Origin: Clostridia bacterium
Lineage (GTDB): Bacteria; Bacillota; Clostridia; Christensenellales; Aristaeellaceae
Length of the DNA stretch: 47,083 nucleotides
NCBI GenBank assembly: GCA_017501255.1
Contig: JAFVXE010000022.1
Span: forward strand, 1-47,083
Direction: 5' to 3'
Shown here: positions 34,013 to 42,568 of the stretch, piece by piece
How the letters are laid out: each line of letters begins with the position of its first letter
Numbering within the stretch: the stretch's first letter is position 1
The notes under the pieces: model-generated
What the model was told of the DNA's origin: nothing
Databases searched by the model: none
What the model saw: the letters and a program-made list of their open reading frames with translations, nothing else
Program-made: the position numbers and the translations under genes

Positions 34013-36277
34013 TTACAGCTTATTGCGCTGGATCTTGCCGGAGATCGTCTTGGGCAGTTCCTCCCGGAACTCCACAATGCGGGGGTACTTATAGGGAGCA
34101 GTATGCTGCTTGACGTAGTTCTGGATATCCTTCTTCAGCTCGTCGGTTCCCTCGGTGCCCTTGGTGAGCACGATGCAGGCCTTGACCACCTGACCGCGCA
34201 CATCATCCGGCGCACCGGTGACGCCGCATTCCAGCACGTAGGGCAGCTCCATGATGACGCTTTCGATCTCGAAGGGCCCGATGCGGTAGCCGGAGGACTT
34301 GATTACATCGTCCACGCGGCTGACGTACCAGAAGTAGCCCTGCTCGTCCTTCCACGCCACATCGCCGGTGTGGTACCAGCCATCATGCAGCACGGCAGCC
34401 GTCTTTTCCTCGTCCAGATAGTAGCCAAGGAACAGGCCGCAGGGCACCTTTTCGCTGGTGCGGATGCAGATTTCGCCGCTGTGGCCGGTGGGCACGGGGT
34501 TGCCGTCGGGATCCAGCAGCTGGATATCGTACAGGGGGCTGGCCTTGCCCATGGAACCCACCTTGTGGGCATGACCCACCAGATTGGCGATGGACAGGGT
34601 GGTTTCCGTCTGACCGAAGCCTTCGATCAGCTGCAAGCCGGTGAGCTTCTCAAACTGATGGTACACTTCAGGGTTCAGGGCTTCGCCGGCGGTGGTGGCA
34701 CGCACCACGCTGGAGAAATCGTACTTGGTCAGATCCTGCTTGATCATCATGCGGTACATGGTGGGCGGCGCGCAGAAGGTGGTGATTTTGTAGTTGCCGA
34801 ACATGGGCAGAATGTCCGCTGCATCGAAGCGGTCAAAGTCGTAGGTGAACACGCCGCCCTCACACAGCCACTGGCCATAGTACTTGCCCCAGAGCGCCTT
34901 GCCCCAGCCGGTATCGGAAATGGTGAAGTGCAGGCCGTCACGATGCACGCAGTGCCAGTACTTGGCGGTGATGTAGTGGCCCAGCGGATACTTGAAGCTG
35001 TGGGTGGCAATCTTGGGGTAGCCGGTGGTGCCGGAAGTGAAGAACATCAGCATGGGATCGTTGCCGCAGGGGGTTTCCTCCGTGCGCAGATAGCGGCGGC
35101 TGAACAAGCCGAACTCGCTGTCGAAGTCATTCCAGCCGTCCCGCTTGCCGCCAACCAGAATCTTGGTTTGCAGCGTGGGAGAGGTCTGAGCCGCCAGTTC
35201 CACCTGATGGGCCACATCGCCGTCGGCGGTGCACAGAATGGCGCTGACGCCAGCCGCCTGGAAGCGGTACTCAAAATCGTGGGCCAGCAGCTGGTTGGTG
35301 GCAGGGATGGCGATAGCGCCCAGCTTGCACAGGGCGGTCATAGCGGGCCAGAACTGCCAGTGACGCTTCAATACCAGCATGACCCGGTCGCCCTTGCGTA
35401 CGCCCAGAGAGGTCAGGTAATTGGCGGTCTGGTTGGACAGATCCTTCATATCCTTGAAGGTGAAGCGGCGTTCCTGCTTCTCCCGGGAGATGTGCAGCAT
35501 GGCCAGCTTGTCTGGATCCTTGCGGGCAACCGCATCCACGATATCAAAGCCGAAGTTGAACTGATCCTCGTTTTCAAAATCGATGGAAACAAGGGAGCCG
35601 TTCTCGTCTTCCACAGTCTTGATGAATTTCTCGCAGCACAGTTCCGTATCGATCTGGGAAACAGGCGTAAGCTTTTCCTGAATTTCCGGGGCAGCATTGC
35701 TCTTGCCGTGGAGAACCATGGCAAGGAACAGGCATTCCTCGCCTTCCACAGCGATCATGCCGTGAGGCGTGGCAGAATCGTAATAGATGCTGTCGCCTTC
35801 GTGGAGGATCTCCACCTGCTCGCCGATCTGCACCTTCAGGGAACCTTTCAGGATCAGGTCGAATTCCTGACCGGCATGGGTCGCCAGCTGAATGGGCTTA
35901 TCCTGCTGCTCGGGCAGGTAGTCATAGCGAACCCAATAGGGCTCAGCGATCTTCTGACGGAACAGGGGCGCCAGGTTCTGGATGCGGATGCCCCGCTCCT
36001 TGGCCGTGGTGATACCACGATCCTTGCGGGTGACGGTATAGTTGCTCAGGTGAGCGCTGTAGCCCTCCAAAAGATCCGTCAGTTCGATGCCGAAAGCGAG
36101 GGCGCACTTGTGGATAAAGGAAAAAGGCAGATCCGCATTGCCGCTTTCATACTCCGTATAGGTGGCTTCGCTCACCTGGGTGCGCAGTGCCATCTCCTCC
36201 GTGGAATAGCCCATAATGTGCCGCATTTCTCGAATACGAAGGGAGATCTCCTGAATTTGTTGTCCGGCCTGGTTCAC
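34013..36277 (-). CDS. XRE-HTH / cupin / acyl-CoA synthetase fusion
   Basis: A 754-residue protein with three parts: an XRE-type helix-turn-helix (about 10-70), a cupin (about 85-200, with LILKGSLKVQIG and PHGMIAV), and an AMP-forming acyl-CoA synthetase (about 235-754). The synthetase has the P-loop MLMFFTSGTTGYPK, the motif EGFGQTETT, YHTGDVA and the C-terminal KTISGKIQRNKL lysine. XRE-cupin proteins are usually separate regulators; here the ligase could sense its substrate or product and act on DNA. Its start at GTG 36277 is behind AGGAGG. A T-box leader is directly upstream. A fatty or branched-chain acid substrate is possible but unproven. Confidence 0.88.
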   Translation of the reverse strand: MNQAGQQIQEISLRIREMRHIMGYSTEEMALRTQVSEATYTEYESGNADLPFSFIHKCALAFGIELTDLLEGYSAHLSNYTVTRKDRGITTAKERGIRIQNLAPLFRQKIAEPYWVRYDYLPEQQDKPIQLATHAGQEFDLILKGSLKVQIGEQVEILHEGDSIYYDSATPHGMIAVEGEECLFLAMVLHGKSNAAPEIQEKLTPVSQIDTELCCEKFIKTVEDENGSLVSIDFENEDQFNFGFDIVDAVARKDPDKLAMLHISREKQERRFTFKDMKDLSNQTANYLTSLGVRKGDRVMLVLKRHWQFWPAMTALCKLGAIAIPATNQLLAHDFEYRFQAAGVSAILCTADGDVAHQVELAAQTSPTLQTKILVGGKRDGWNDFDSEFGLFSRRYLRTEETPCGNDPMLMFFTSGTTGYPKIATHSFKYPLGHYITAKYWHCVHRDGLHFTISDTGWGKALWGKYYGQWLCEGGVFTYDFDRFDAADILPMFGNYKITTFCAPPTMYRMMIKQDLTKYDFSSVVRATTAGEALNPEVYHQFEKLTGLQLIEGFGQTETTLSIANLVGHAHKVGSMGKASPLYDIQLLDPDGNPVPTGHSGEICIRTSEKVPCGLFLGYYLDEEKTAAVLHDGWYHTGDVAWKDEQGYFWYVSRVDDVIKSSGYRIGPFEIESVIMELPYVLECGVTGAPDDVRGQVVKACIVLTKGTEGTDELKKDIQNYVKQHTAPYKYPRIVEFREELPKTISGKIQRNKL

Positions 36278-36304
36278 TGGGCATACCTCCTTTAATCATC
36301 TGCA

Positions 36305-36346
36305 CAAAAGAAAACCCATCCCAAAGATTCTTTCTTTGAGACGGGT
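36305..36346 (-). terminator. T-box terminator hairpin
   Basis: A 14-base stem with two G-U pairs (36333-36346 with 36314-36327) and a TTTCTTTT tract. It forms when the tRNA is charged, by the normal T-box mechanism. Confidence 0.9.
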
Positions 36347-36590
36347 GTAATCACATCCGCGGTACCACTCAAATTGCAGCTATGCTGCCACTCATCGGGT
36401 TCTGTCAAACCCTGTGCATTCACGCAGCCTCACGGAAAACCTTACTCTTTTGGCATTTCGGGTTTTCAACTCAGAAGGGATGGGCACTTGAAACCTCTGC
36501 TGCCGGTTCGCACCAACCACCGGCTCTCTGAAAGCGTCCGTTTCGGCCGTCTTCATCATCGTCTTTGGGGAGGGTATTCAATTGATGTTT
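36305..36590 (-). promoter_or_regulatory. T-box riboswitch (tRNA-sensing leader)
   Basis: On the minus strand the T-box core GAGTGGTACCGCGG (36357-36370) is followed by a 14-base terminator stem. TTTGAG just before the core can pair with CTCAAA in the terminator's first arm, giving the alternative antiterminator. The distal Stem I signature CAGAGAGCCGG...GGTG is also present. The bulge reads UGGU, which should pair with tRNA ending ACCA, so the discriminator base is A73. AUC (Ile) in the likely specifier loop is a weak candidate. The leader controls the HTH/cupin/synthetase fusion. The 430-base gap 36278-36707 holds only this leader and its promoter. Confidence 0.92.
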
Positions 36591-36592
36591 GG

Positions 36593-36622
36593 ATGATAGC
36601 ATATCGCAGGAAGGGTTGTCAA
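36593..36622 (-). promoter_or_regulatory. Promoter of the T-box transcript
   Basis: Minus strand TTGACA (36617-36622), an 18-base spacer and TATCAT (36593-36598). Confidence 0.72.
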
Positions 36623-36707
36623 TGGTATTTTGACAGGCGGATGAGAAAATACAGCGGGAGAACATAGGCAAGAAAGCACAGCAGCATTCCGCTGCCGCCA
36701 ACAGTTG

Positions 36708-37535
36708 TCAGCGGCAGCTTTCCACTCCCATCGCCCACGCAAGCCCCAAAGCAATGCCATCCTCCTCATTGGAGGCAGTCACAAACCCGGCGGCAGCCTT
36801 CACCTGTTCATGACCATTGCCCATGGCCACGCTGCGGGGATAATGGGCGATCATTTCCAGATCGTTCAGGTCATCGCCAAAGACGGAAACCTCCTCCACC
36901 GCAAGCCCCAGCTGTTTGCGAATCCGCTCCACCGCCGCCAGTTTGCCAGCCTCCAAAGGCACCAGCTGGATGGTGCATCCCTGATCCGTCACCAGCACCC
37001 GTGCAAAGCCCTCGCAATCGGCAGCGATGGCTTGGGCCAGTTCAGCCGGCAACGGAGGACGTTCCTCCTTCAGATCGCCGTGATAAATCAGCGCTTTCAA
37101 GGTTCGGCTGATGGTGGCTTCATTGATGGGATGCACGTTCTCCGGCTTCAGCTGCCAGCGTTCCATACGTTTTTCATCCATCCGGAAGGTAAACGCATGA
37201 TCCTCCCCGGGCATATGCAGGGACATTTCCGCACCCGGGCACGCCCGCACCCGTTCAAGGGCACAGCGCACCGCCTCCGGGTTCAGGTAGCAGTGCGTCA
37301 GTTCCTCTCCCAGCCGGAGGGTGGCGCCATTGGAATGAATGCCGCCATCGAACAGGGTAAACTCCGCATCCGTCCAGCCAAGGGTTTTGTGAAGCCGTGG
37401 AGAACGGGCGGTGACAATATAGGTGCGCGCACCAAGCGCCCGGCAGCGCAGAATTGCCTGCCGGGCAGAAGCGGGAATCTGTTTTTCATGATTAAGCAGC
37501 GTTCCATCCAGATCAAAAAAGGCAGCCCGAAGCAT
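36708..37535 (-). CDS. HAD-superfamily phosphatase, Cof-like
   Basis: About 275 residues with all HAD motifs: DLDGT (I), VTARS (II), GKLAAVERI (III) and GDDLNDLEM (IV). It belongs to the Cof/YidA type, whose C2 cap domain sits between motifs II and III. These enzymes dephosphorylate sugar phosphates or FMN-like molecules. ATG 37535 follows GGGAGG. It lies 21 bases after the SH3b gene and may share its promoter. A weak hairpin overlaps the stop codon. Confidence 0.9.
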   Translation of the reverse strand: MLRAAFFDLDGTLLNHEKQIPASARQAILRCRALGARTYIVTARSPRLHKTLGWTDAEFTLFDGGIHSNGATLRLGEELTHCYLNPEAVRCALERVRACPGAEMSLHMPGEDHAFTFRMDEKRMERWQLKPENVHPINEATISRTLKALIYHGDLKEERPPLPAELAQAIAADCEGFARVLVTDQGCTIQLVPLEAGKLAAVERIRKQLGLAVEEVSVFGDDLNDLEMIAHYPRSVAMGNGHEQVKAAAGFVTASNEEDGIALGLAWAMGVESCR

Positions 37536-37556
37536 GGAAAACCTCCCCAAAGCAGC

Positions 37557-38195
37557 TTACTGAACGCCGGTTCCGTCGCAGAAAACGCACTCCACCTTGG
37601 CGTTCAGCTCCAGAATGGTCAGTTTGCCGGTACCATTGCAGTATTCGCAGCTTTCAGCAGCCACAGAAGTGGGTTCAGCCCCGCCGTCGATCACTTCCAC
37701 CTCCGTGCGGTTGGCAGCGATATAGCCGTAGGAACCGTTGTAGTTGATGATGTTCCAGCCATCATCCATGCCCAGATACTCCCAGGTGCTGCCGGACTTT
37801 GCCTGGCCGATGGAACCATATTTGGTACCGGGGCCGCTGCGCACATTCAGCGCATTGCCATGGGTGACCCGGACGATGGCTTCCACACGATCGCCCCAGC
37901 CAAAATCATCCGGCACAAGACCGGTTTCCAGCGTCACTTTGTTGGCGGCCACATAGCCCACCTCATCCCGGAACAGAATGCAGTACCAACCGTCCTCTTC
38001 GCCCAGATAGATATAGATATTGGTGGGCTGGGCCTCCCCGATCACCCCATACCCCGTGCCGGGGCCCCTGCGCACATTCATGGCGTTGGGATTGGTGATG
38101 CGAACCACATCGCCGTACTTGACAGCCAGACCGCTCAGCGGCAACAGGCTGACCATCAACAGCAAGCAAAGGAATGCAAAATACTTTTTCTTCAT
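37557..38195 (-). CDS. Secreted protein with two SH3b domains and a DnaJ-type zinc cluster
   Basis: A 212-residue exported protein: signal peptide (MKKKYFAFLCLLLMVS), two bacterial SH3 domains (VRITNPNAMNVRRGPGTGYG and VRVTHGNALNVRSGPGTKYG cores), and a C-terminal CEYCNGTG...CVFCDGTG pair. SH3b domains usually bind peptidoglycan or peptides. The CxxCxGxG pair would bind one zinc, as in DnaJ. This combination is unusual outside the cell. ATG 38195 behind AAGGG is preferred to TTG 38201. Its function is unknown. Confidence 0.8.
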   Translation of the reverse strand: MKKKYFAFLCLLLMVSLLPLSGLAVKYGDVVRITNPNAMNVRRGPGTGYGVIGEAQPTNIYIYLGEEDGWYCILFRDEVGYVAANKVTLETGLVPDDFGWGDRVEAIVRVTHGNALNVRSGPGTKYGSIGQAKSGSTWEYLGMDDGWNIINYNGSYGYIAANRTEVEVIDGGAEPTSVAAESCEYCNGTGKLTILELNAKVECVFCDGTGVQ

Positions 38196-38267
38196 ATTCA
38201 AGCCCTTCTTCCTTTATCGTTTTTCTTGCAATGCAAGCGCTCCATCCGGGCGCTTCCCTCTGCCTTA

Positions 38268-38296
38268 ACCATACCACAAACCGCCTCATCCGTAAA
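38268..38296 (-). promoter_or_regulatory. Possible promoter of the SH3b-HAD pair
   Basis: Minus strand TTTACG (38291-38296), 17 bases, TATGGT (38268-38273). Moderate match. Confidence 0.45.
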
Positions 38297-38357
38297 GCGG
38301 AATATAAACAAACAAACCTCCTGAAAAATCCAGTACAAAACCCGTACCATCGGCATA

Positions 38358-38386
38358 TTGTGAGAATTGTCACCACTTGGTATAAT
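38358..38386 (+). promoter_or_regulatory. Promoter of the aminotransferase
   Basis: TTGTGA (38358-38363), 17 bases, perfect TATAAT (38381-38386), 73 bases ahead of the start. Confidence 0.72.
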
Positions 38387-38458
38387 GATTGCGCTGTTCA
38401 TCCGCTTGCTTACCCAGCAAGGGCAGCCCAACCGATGCAATGCAGAGAGGAAACGAAT

Positions 38459-39766
38459 ATGAAGCCATATACCGAAATGACCGCCGACGAACTGCGTGGC
38501 GAATTGCTGGAACTGAAAACCCAATACAAAAAGGTGCAGGCTTTGGGAATGCAGCTGGATATGAGCCGGGGCAAGCCCTGTCAGGAGCAGCTGGACCTTT
38601 CCATGTGCATGATGGATGTGATGAATTCCGCATCCGACCTGACCTGCGAGGATGGTACCGACTGCCGCAACTATGGTCAGCTCACCGGTATTCAGGAAGC
38701 CCGGGAACTGCTGGGCGATATGATGGAGAACAATCCCAAGGACATCATCATCTACGGCAACTCCTCCCTGAACGTGATGTTCGATACCATCAGCCGTGTA
38801 TGGACCCATGGCGTCATGGGAAATACCCCCTGGTGTCAGCTGCCGGAGGTGAAATTCCTCTGCCCGGTGCCCGGCTATGACCGCCATTTCAGCATTACCG
38901 AATACTTCGGCATCAAAATGATTCCCGTGCCCATGACCCCTACCGGCCCCGATATGGATATCGTGGAAAAGCTGGTCAGCGAGGATGAAACCATCAAGGG
39001 CATCTGGTGTGTGCCCAAGTATTCCAACCCTCAGGGCATCTCCTATTCCGACGAGACTGTGCGCCGCTTTGCCCGTCTGGAACCCGCCGCCCCGGACTTC
39101 CGCATTTTCTGGGACAACGCCTATGGTATGCACCATCTCTACGACCACCATCAGGATCACCTGATTGAGATTCTGGCCGAGTGCAAGCGTGCCGGAAACC
39201 CTGATCTGGTCTACAAATTTGCTTCCACCTCCAAGATCACCTTCCCCGGCAGCGGCATTGCCGCCATCGCCACCAGCCCCAACAACATGGAGGATTTCCT
39301 TACCTATCTGCGCCACCAGACCATCGGCCACGACAAGGTGAACCAGCTGCGCCATGTGCGTTTCTTCAAGGATATCCACGGCATGGTGGAGCATATGCGC
39401 AAGCACGCCGACATCATCCGGCCCAAATTTGAGGCTGTGGAACAGATCCTCAAGGATGATCTGGAAGGGTTGGGCATCGGACAGTGGACCTGCCCTCTGG
39501 GCGGCTACTTTATCCTCTTTGACTCCATGCCCGGCTGCGCCAAGGATATCGTTGCCCGTGCCAAGAAAGCCGGCGTGACCATGACCGGCGCCGGCGCCAC
39601 CTGGCCCTACGGCAATGACCCTCATGACAGCAACATCCGTATTGCTCCCACCTATCCCTGCCTGAGTGATCTGGAAACCGCCATGAAGATCTTCACCCTC
39701 TGCGTACGCATTTCCAGCATCAAAAAGCTGCTGGAGGAAAAGCACAACGTGGAAGCGGAGGTATAA
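38459..39766 (+). CDS. PLP-dependent aminotransferase, fold type I
   Basis: A 435-residue aminotransferase of the aspartate/alanine group (Asp_aminotransf Pfam type, found in Clostridia and Actinobacteria). PLP is bound by Lys259 (STSKITFPG), with DNAY (219-222) and YSNPQG (188-193) completing the site. The substrate is likely aspartate or a related amino acid, with a 2-oxo acid acceptor. The frame is open farther upstream, but ATG 38459 behind AGAGAGG matches the family start (MKPYTEMTADELRGEL). Single gene with its own promoter. Confidence 0.9.
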   Translation: MKPYTEMTADELRGELLELKTQYKKVQALGMQLDMSRGKPCQEQLDLSMCMMDVMNSASDLTCEDGTDCRNYGQLTGIQEARELLGDMMENNPKDIIIYGNSSLNVMFDTISRVWTHGVMGNTPWCQLPEVKFLCPVPGYDRHFSITEYFGIKMIPVPMTPTGPDMDIVEKLVSEDETIKGIWCVPKYSNPQGISYSDETVRRFARLEPAAPDFRIFWDNAYGMHHLYDHHQDHLIEILAECKRAGNPDLVYKFASTSKITFPGSGIAAIATSPNNMEDFLTYLRHQTIGHDKVNQLRHVRFFKDIHGMVEHMRKHADIIRPKFEAVEQILKDDLEGLGIGQWTCPLGGYFILFDSMPGCAKDIVARAKKAGVTMTGAGATWPYGNDPHDSNIRIAPTYPCLSDLETAMKIFTLCVRISSIKKLLEEKHNVEAEV

Positions 39767-39828
39767 GGGAACGGAAGCGTCAGGAAACGCCTATGCCAAC
39801 TTGAAAGCATTCAATTGCCATTAACCGG

Positions 39829-39866
39829 ATCGCCGTGCAGACTACTTCCGTGGTTTGCACGGCGAT
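39829..39866. repeat. Hairpin with 11-base stem before the methyltransferase
   Basis: ATCGCCGTGCA (39829-39839) and TGCACGGCGAT (39856-39866) are exact inverse copies with a 16-base loop. It may end aminotransferase transcription, although no T-run follows directly. Confidence 0.55.
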
Positions 39867-39928
39867 TGCGAATGTGGCGTTTTCTAATTGACACCGATCA
39901 GCCAAGCAATACGAAAGGACATACCGCC

Positions 39929-40684
39929 ATGAGCATCACCCAGACCTTCTACGACAATCTGGCCACCCAATACGACAAACTGTTTCAGGACTGGCAGTCC
40001 ACCACCCGGGAACAAGCCGTCATTCTCAACAGGATCTTTCAGGAAAACGGCTTCGATACCACTGCACAGGTGCTGGATTGCGCCTGCGGCATCGGTACAC
40101 AGGCTATCGGGTTGGCTTCTTTAGGGTATCGGGTGACTGCCTCGGATATCAGCGACGGCGAACTGGCAGAAGCCCAAAAAAGGGCCGCTGCCAACAACGT
40201 GCAACTTGCGTTTCACCATGCGGATTTCTGCGCTCTGTCAGAGGTCTTTTCCCAGTCTTTCGATGTGATCATCTGCATGGACAACGCCTTACCCCATATG
40301 CTTTCCAGCGAGGCTTTGGCATCTGCCATCAGCAGCATTGCTGACCGGCTGGTACCGGGCGGGCTGTTTGTGGCCAGCATCCGGGACTATGATGCGCTGC
40401 TTGCGGAAAAGCCGCCCTATTCCCCGCCCTACATCCACAAAACGGACAAAGGGCAGCGTGTCTCTTTTCAAACCTGGGTATGGAACGGCGACCGCTACAA
40501 ACTGACCCAATACATCATTGATGATGAGGAAACGCTGCAAATAAGCAAATTCGATTGCGAATACCGGGCCACCCGCAGGCAGGAAATCACCGATTTGCTC
40601 CTTTGCAGCGGCTTTGGCTGTGTGGAGTGGAAATTCCCGCAGGAAACCGGGTTTTATCAGCCTGTTGTGGTGGCGAAGAAATAA
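39929..40684 (+). CDS. Class I SAM-dependent methyltransferase
   Basis: A 251-residue methyltransferase with motif I VLDCACGIGTQAIGLA and VTASDIS at the end of strand 2, and DVIICMDNALPHML. The sequence resembles glycine/sarcosine N-methyltransferase-like small-molecule enzymes. AAAGGAC precedes the ATG at 39929. The next gene, a GNAT, starts 46 bases after the stop, with a CGCCGCA/TGCGGCG hairpin in between. Substrate unknown. Confidence 0.82.
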   Translation: MSITQTFYDNLATQYDKLFQDWQSTTREQAVILNRIFQENGFDTTAQVLDCACGIGTQAIGLASLGYRVTASDISDGELAEAQKRAAANNVQLAFHHADFCALSEVFSQSFDVIICMDNALPHMLSSEALASAISSIADRLVPGGLFVASIRDYDALLAEKPPYSPPYIHKTDKGQRVSFQTWVWNGDRYKLTQYIIDDEETLQISKFDCEYRATRRQEITDLLLCSGFGCVEWKFPQETGFYQPVVVAKK

Positions 40685-40730
40685 ACTGCGCCGCACGACT
40701 GGAAATCATGCGGCGTTGTCAGGAGGCAAT

Positions 40731-41189
40731 ATGAAGATCCAAAAGCTTGATGTGCAGCATTTGTCCCTACTGACCGAACTGTTTGATTATCACGATGTGG
40801 ATGGCATGATCCGGCAATGCACGCAGGATATACAAAACGGCGTGATCGATATTTTTGTTCTGTACGACCAGAATACCCTTATTGGCGAACTGCACGTGAT
40901 GTATCGGCATGAGGATGTACGTTTTGCCATCCCGGGACAACGGGCCTATCTATTCGCCTTCCGGGTGCGGGAAGGTTATCAGAACATGGGCTATGGAACA
41001 CATTTGATGAAAATGGTTCTTTCGTTGCTTGAGGAAAACGGATACCGTGAGTTTACCATCGGCGTGGAAGATGACAACCGACAGGCCCTGCATATCTATC
41101 AGAATATGGGGTTCCGGGAAGTGATCCTGCGCAAAAGGGAAGAATATCAGGGAGATGTCTACGAGTACAATCTGTATCTGAGAAAATAG
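40731..41189 (+). CDS. GNAT family N-acetyltransferase
   Basis: A 152-residue acetyltransferase. The acetyl-CoA binding segment is FRVREGYQNMGYGTHLM, with the typical Q/RxxGxG/A shape, followed by DDNRQALHIYQNMGFRE in the last helix-strand pair. ATG 40731 behind AGGAGG. It is convergent with another GNAT whose stop is only 8 bases away. Substrate unknown. Confidence 0.85.
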   Translation: MKIQKLDVQHLSLLTELFDYHDVDGMIRQCTQDIQNGVIDIFVLYDQNTLIGELHVMYRHEDVRFAIPGQRAYLFAFRVREGYQNMGYGTHLMKMVLSLLEENGYREFTIGVEDDNRQALHIYQNMGFREVILRKREEYQGDVYEYNLYLRK

Positions 41190-41197
41190 AGTTTCCC

Positions 41198-41620
41198 TCA
41201 TTCTCCCTTCACAAAGTGCACCCGTGTATCCGCCGCATACCCAAGGCTGCGGTACAGCGCCTGCGCAGCTGTATTTCCCTGCCCGGTCAGCAATTCAAAG
41301 GGTTTCAGAGCGTATCGTTTCCGACACTCCTCCTCAGCAAAGGCGATCATTCGGCTGGCAATGCCCTGCTGGCGGTATTCCGGGCGCACATAGACCTCCG
41401 CAATCTCCGGTATCACCGCATCGTAACAGAAGGATTTTTTCAGCTGCACACAAACAAAGCCTGTCAATGTGCCTTCCTGCTCATCCACCGCAATCAGTTC
41501 CTGCGGATTGTTTGCAAGGGATTCCCGGATGTGGGAAAGAGTGGTCTCGCCCGCATCATTGAACGCTTCATTCAACGCAAAAAGTTGCTTCGCATCGTTT
41601 ATGGTTGCCATTCTGACCAT
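41198..41620 (-). CDS. GNAT family N-acetyltransferase
   Basis: A 140-residue GNAT with VYVRPEYRQQGIASRMIAFAEEE as its acetyl-CoA site, split here across strand 4 and helix 3, and AAQALYRSLGY at the end. The start at 41620 follows GGAGG; the in-frame codon at 41635 lacks one. It faces the other GNAT tail to tail but is not closely similar to it, so this is not a simple duplication. Confidence 0.85.
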   Translation of the reverse strand: MVRMATINDAKQLFALNEAFNDAGETTLSHIRESLANNPQELIAVDEQEGTLTGFVCVQLKKSFCYDAVIPEIAEVYVRPEYRQQGIASRMIAFAEEECRKRYALKPFELLTGQGNTAAQALYRSLGYAADTRVHFVKGE

Positions 41621-41644
41621 GATAACCTCCGCCACATAACAACG

Positions 41645-41667
41645 GGCACAGCCTATCTCGCTGTGCC
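41645..41667 (-). terminator. Possible terminator of the amidohydrolase
   Basis: An 8-base perfect stem GGCACAGC/GCTGTGCC with a 7-base loop, 10 bases after the stop. The T-tract is poor. Confidence 0.4.
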
Positions 41668-41677
41668 TGTTGTTTGT

Positions 41678-42475
41678 TCATTTCAGTTCACTGAGGAACT
41701 TTTCAAAATTCTCATGGGCGATCATTTCCTGCTCCCGCTCCGTCAGGGGCAGGTTCAAAAAACGCTCCACTTCCTGTTCCGGCTTCCACATGGGATAATC
41801 CGTGCCGAAGAACACCCGGTCTGCGCCATAGTGACGGATCACCTCCGCCGCTGCATCGGGCTGGAGGGCATAAAGGCTTGAGCAGCTGTCCACCCATACA
41901 TTGGGCCGACCGGCCAGAATACGCCACGCTTCCGTCCACACCGACCACCCGCCCAGATGGGCGCAAATCATTTTCAGTTCGGGCACCTGATCCAGCACCC
42001 GGGCCATCCGCTCCGGCTGACTGTAGGGATAGCGCATATCGCCGGTATGAATCAGCACCGGCAGGCCATGGTCTGCCAAAATGCGGAACATCCGCACCGC
42101 TGCATCACTGTCGGTGAGAAACTGCTGGATATCCGGATGCAACTTTACACCACGAAGGCGCCCCACCTTGATACGCTTGGCTTCCCCTTCCACATCGGGA
42201 TAATCCGGGTGCATGGTGCCAAAGCCCACCAGCTTGTCCGAATGCTCGGCAGCCGTGCGCATCAGGTAGTCATTGATGGAATGCACACGCTCCTGAGTAG
42301 TAGCCACGCTGTGCACCAGAAACCGCCGGATGCCCGCCGCTTCCCCATGGGTAAACAGCCCGGCCAGCGTGCCATCCATCAGGCAGGGAATATCATAAAA
42401 GGTGCCGATGGAAGCCGCCGCTTTCAAAGCAATGGCATCGGGGTAGATATGGGCGTGGGTATCGATAAAGTACAT
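41678..42475 (-). CDS. Amidohydrolase family protein (Amidohydro_2 type)
   Basis: A metal-dependent hydrolase or decarboxylase of about 265 residues. The metal-site motifs are HAH (7-9), VKLHPD, LIHTGD and FGTDYPM, and AHLGG supplies a further His. This is the Amidohydro_2 family, which includes decarboxylases and lactonases. ATG 42475 has GGAGG at 9 bases, better than ATG 42481. Its neighbour upstream on the same strand is an E2-like acyltransferase 94 bases away. The substrate cannot be named. Confidence 0.87.
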   Translation of the reverse strand: MYFIDTHAHIYPDAIALKAAASIGTFYDIPCLMDGTLAGLFTHGEAAGIRRFLVHSVATTQERVHSINDYLMRTAAEHSDKLVGFGTMHPDYPDVEGEAKRIKVGRLRGVKLHPDIQQFLTDSDAAVRMFRILADHGLPVLIHTGDMRYPYSQPERMARVLDQVPELKMICAHLGGWSVWTEAWRILAGRPNVWVDSCSSLYALQPDAAAEVIRHYGADRVFFGTDYPMWKPEQEVERFLNLPLTEREQEMIAHENFEKFLSELK

Positions 42476-42568
42476 AGCCATGCGCCTCCGTCAGGGAATC
42501 AGGGATGGAAAGGGCAGCCTTCGCAACTGCCAAGGCCGCCCCGGATGTGTTTTTGCAAGCGTTGCAGC

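Noticed and set aside
34103..36295. 730-codon frame opposite the synthetase fusion
   Set aside because: Antisense of a well-supported gene; also runs against the T-box orientation.
38198..39745. 515-codon frame opposite the aminotransferase
   Set aside because: Mirror of the aminotransferase; no family signal.
41198..41620. Recent duplication of the two adjacent GNAT genes
   Set aside because: Their protein sequences are only similar at the general fold motifs.
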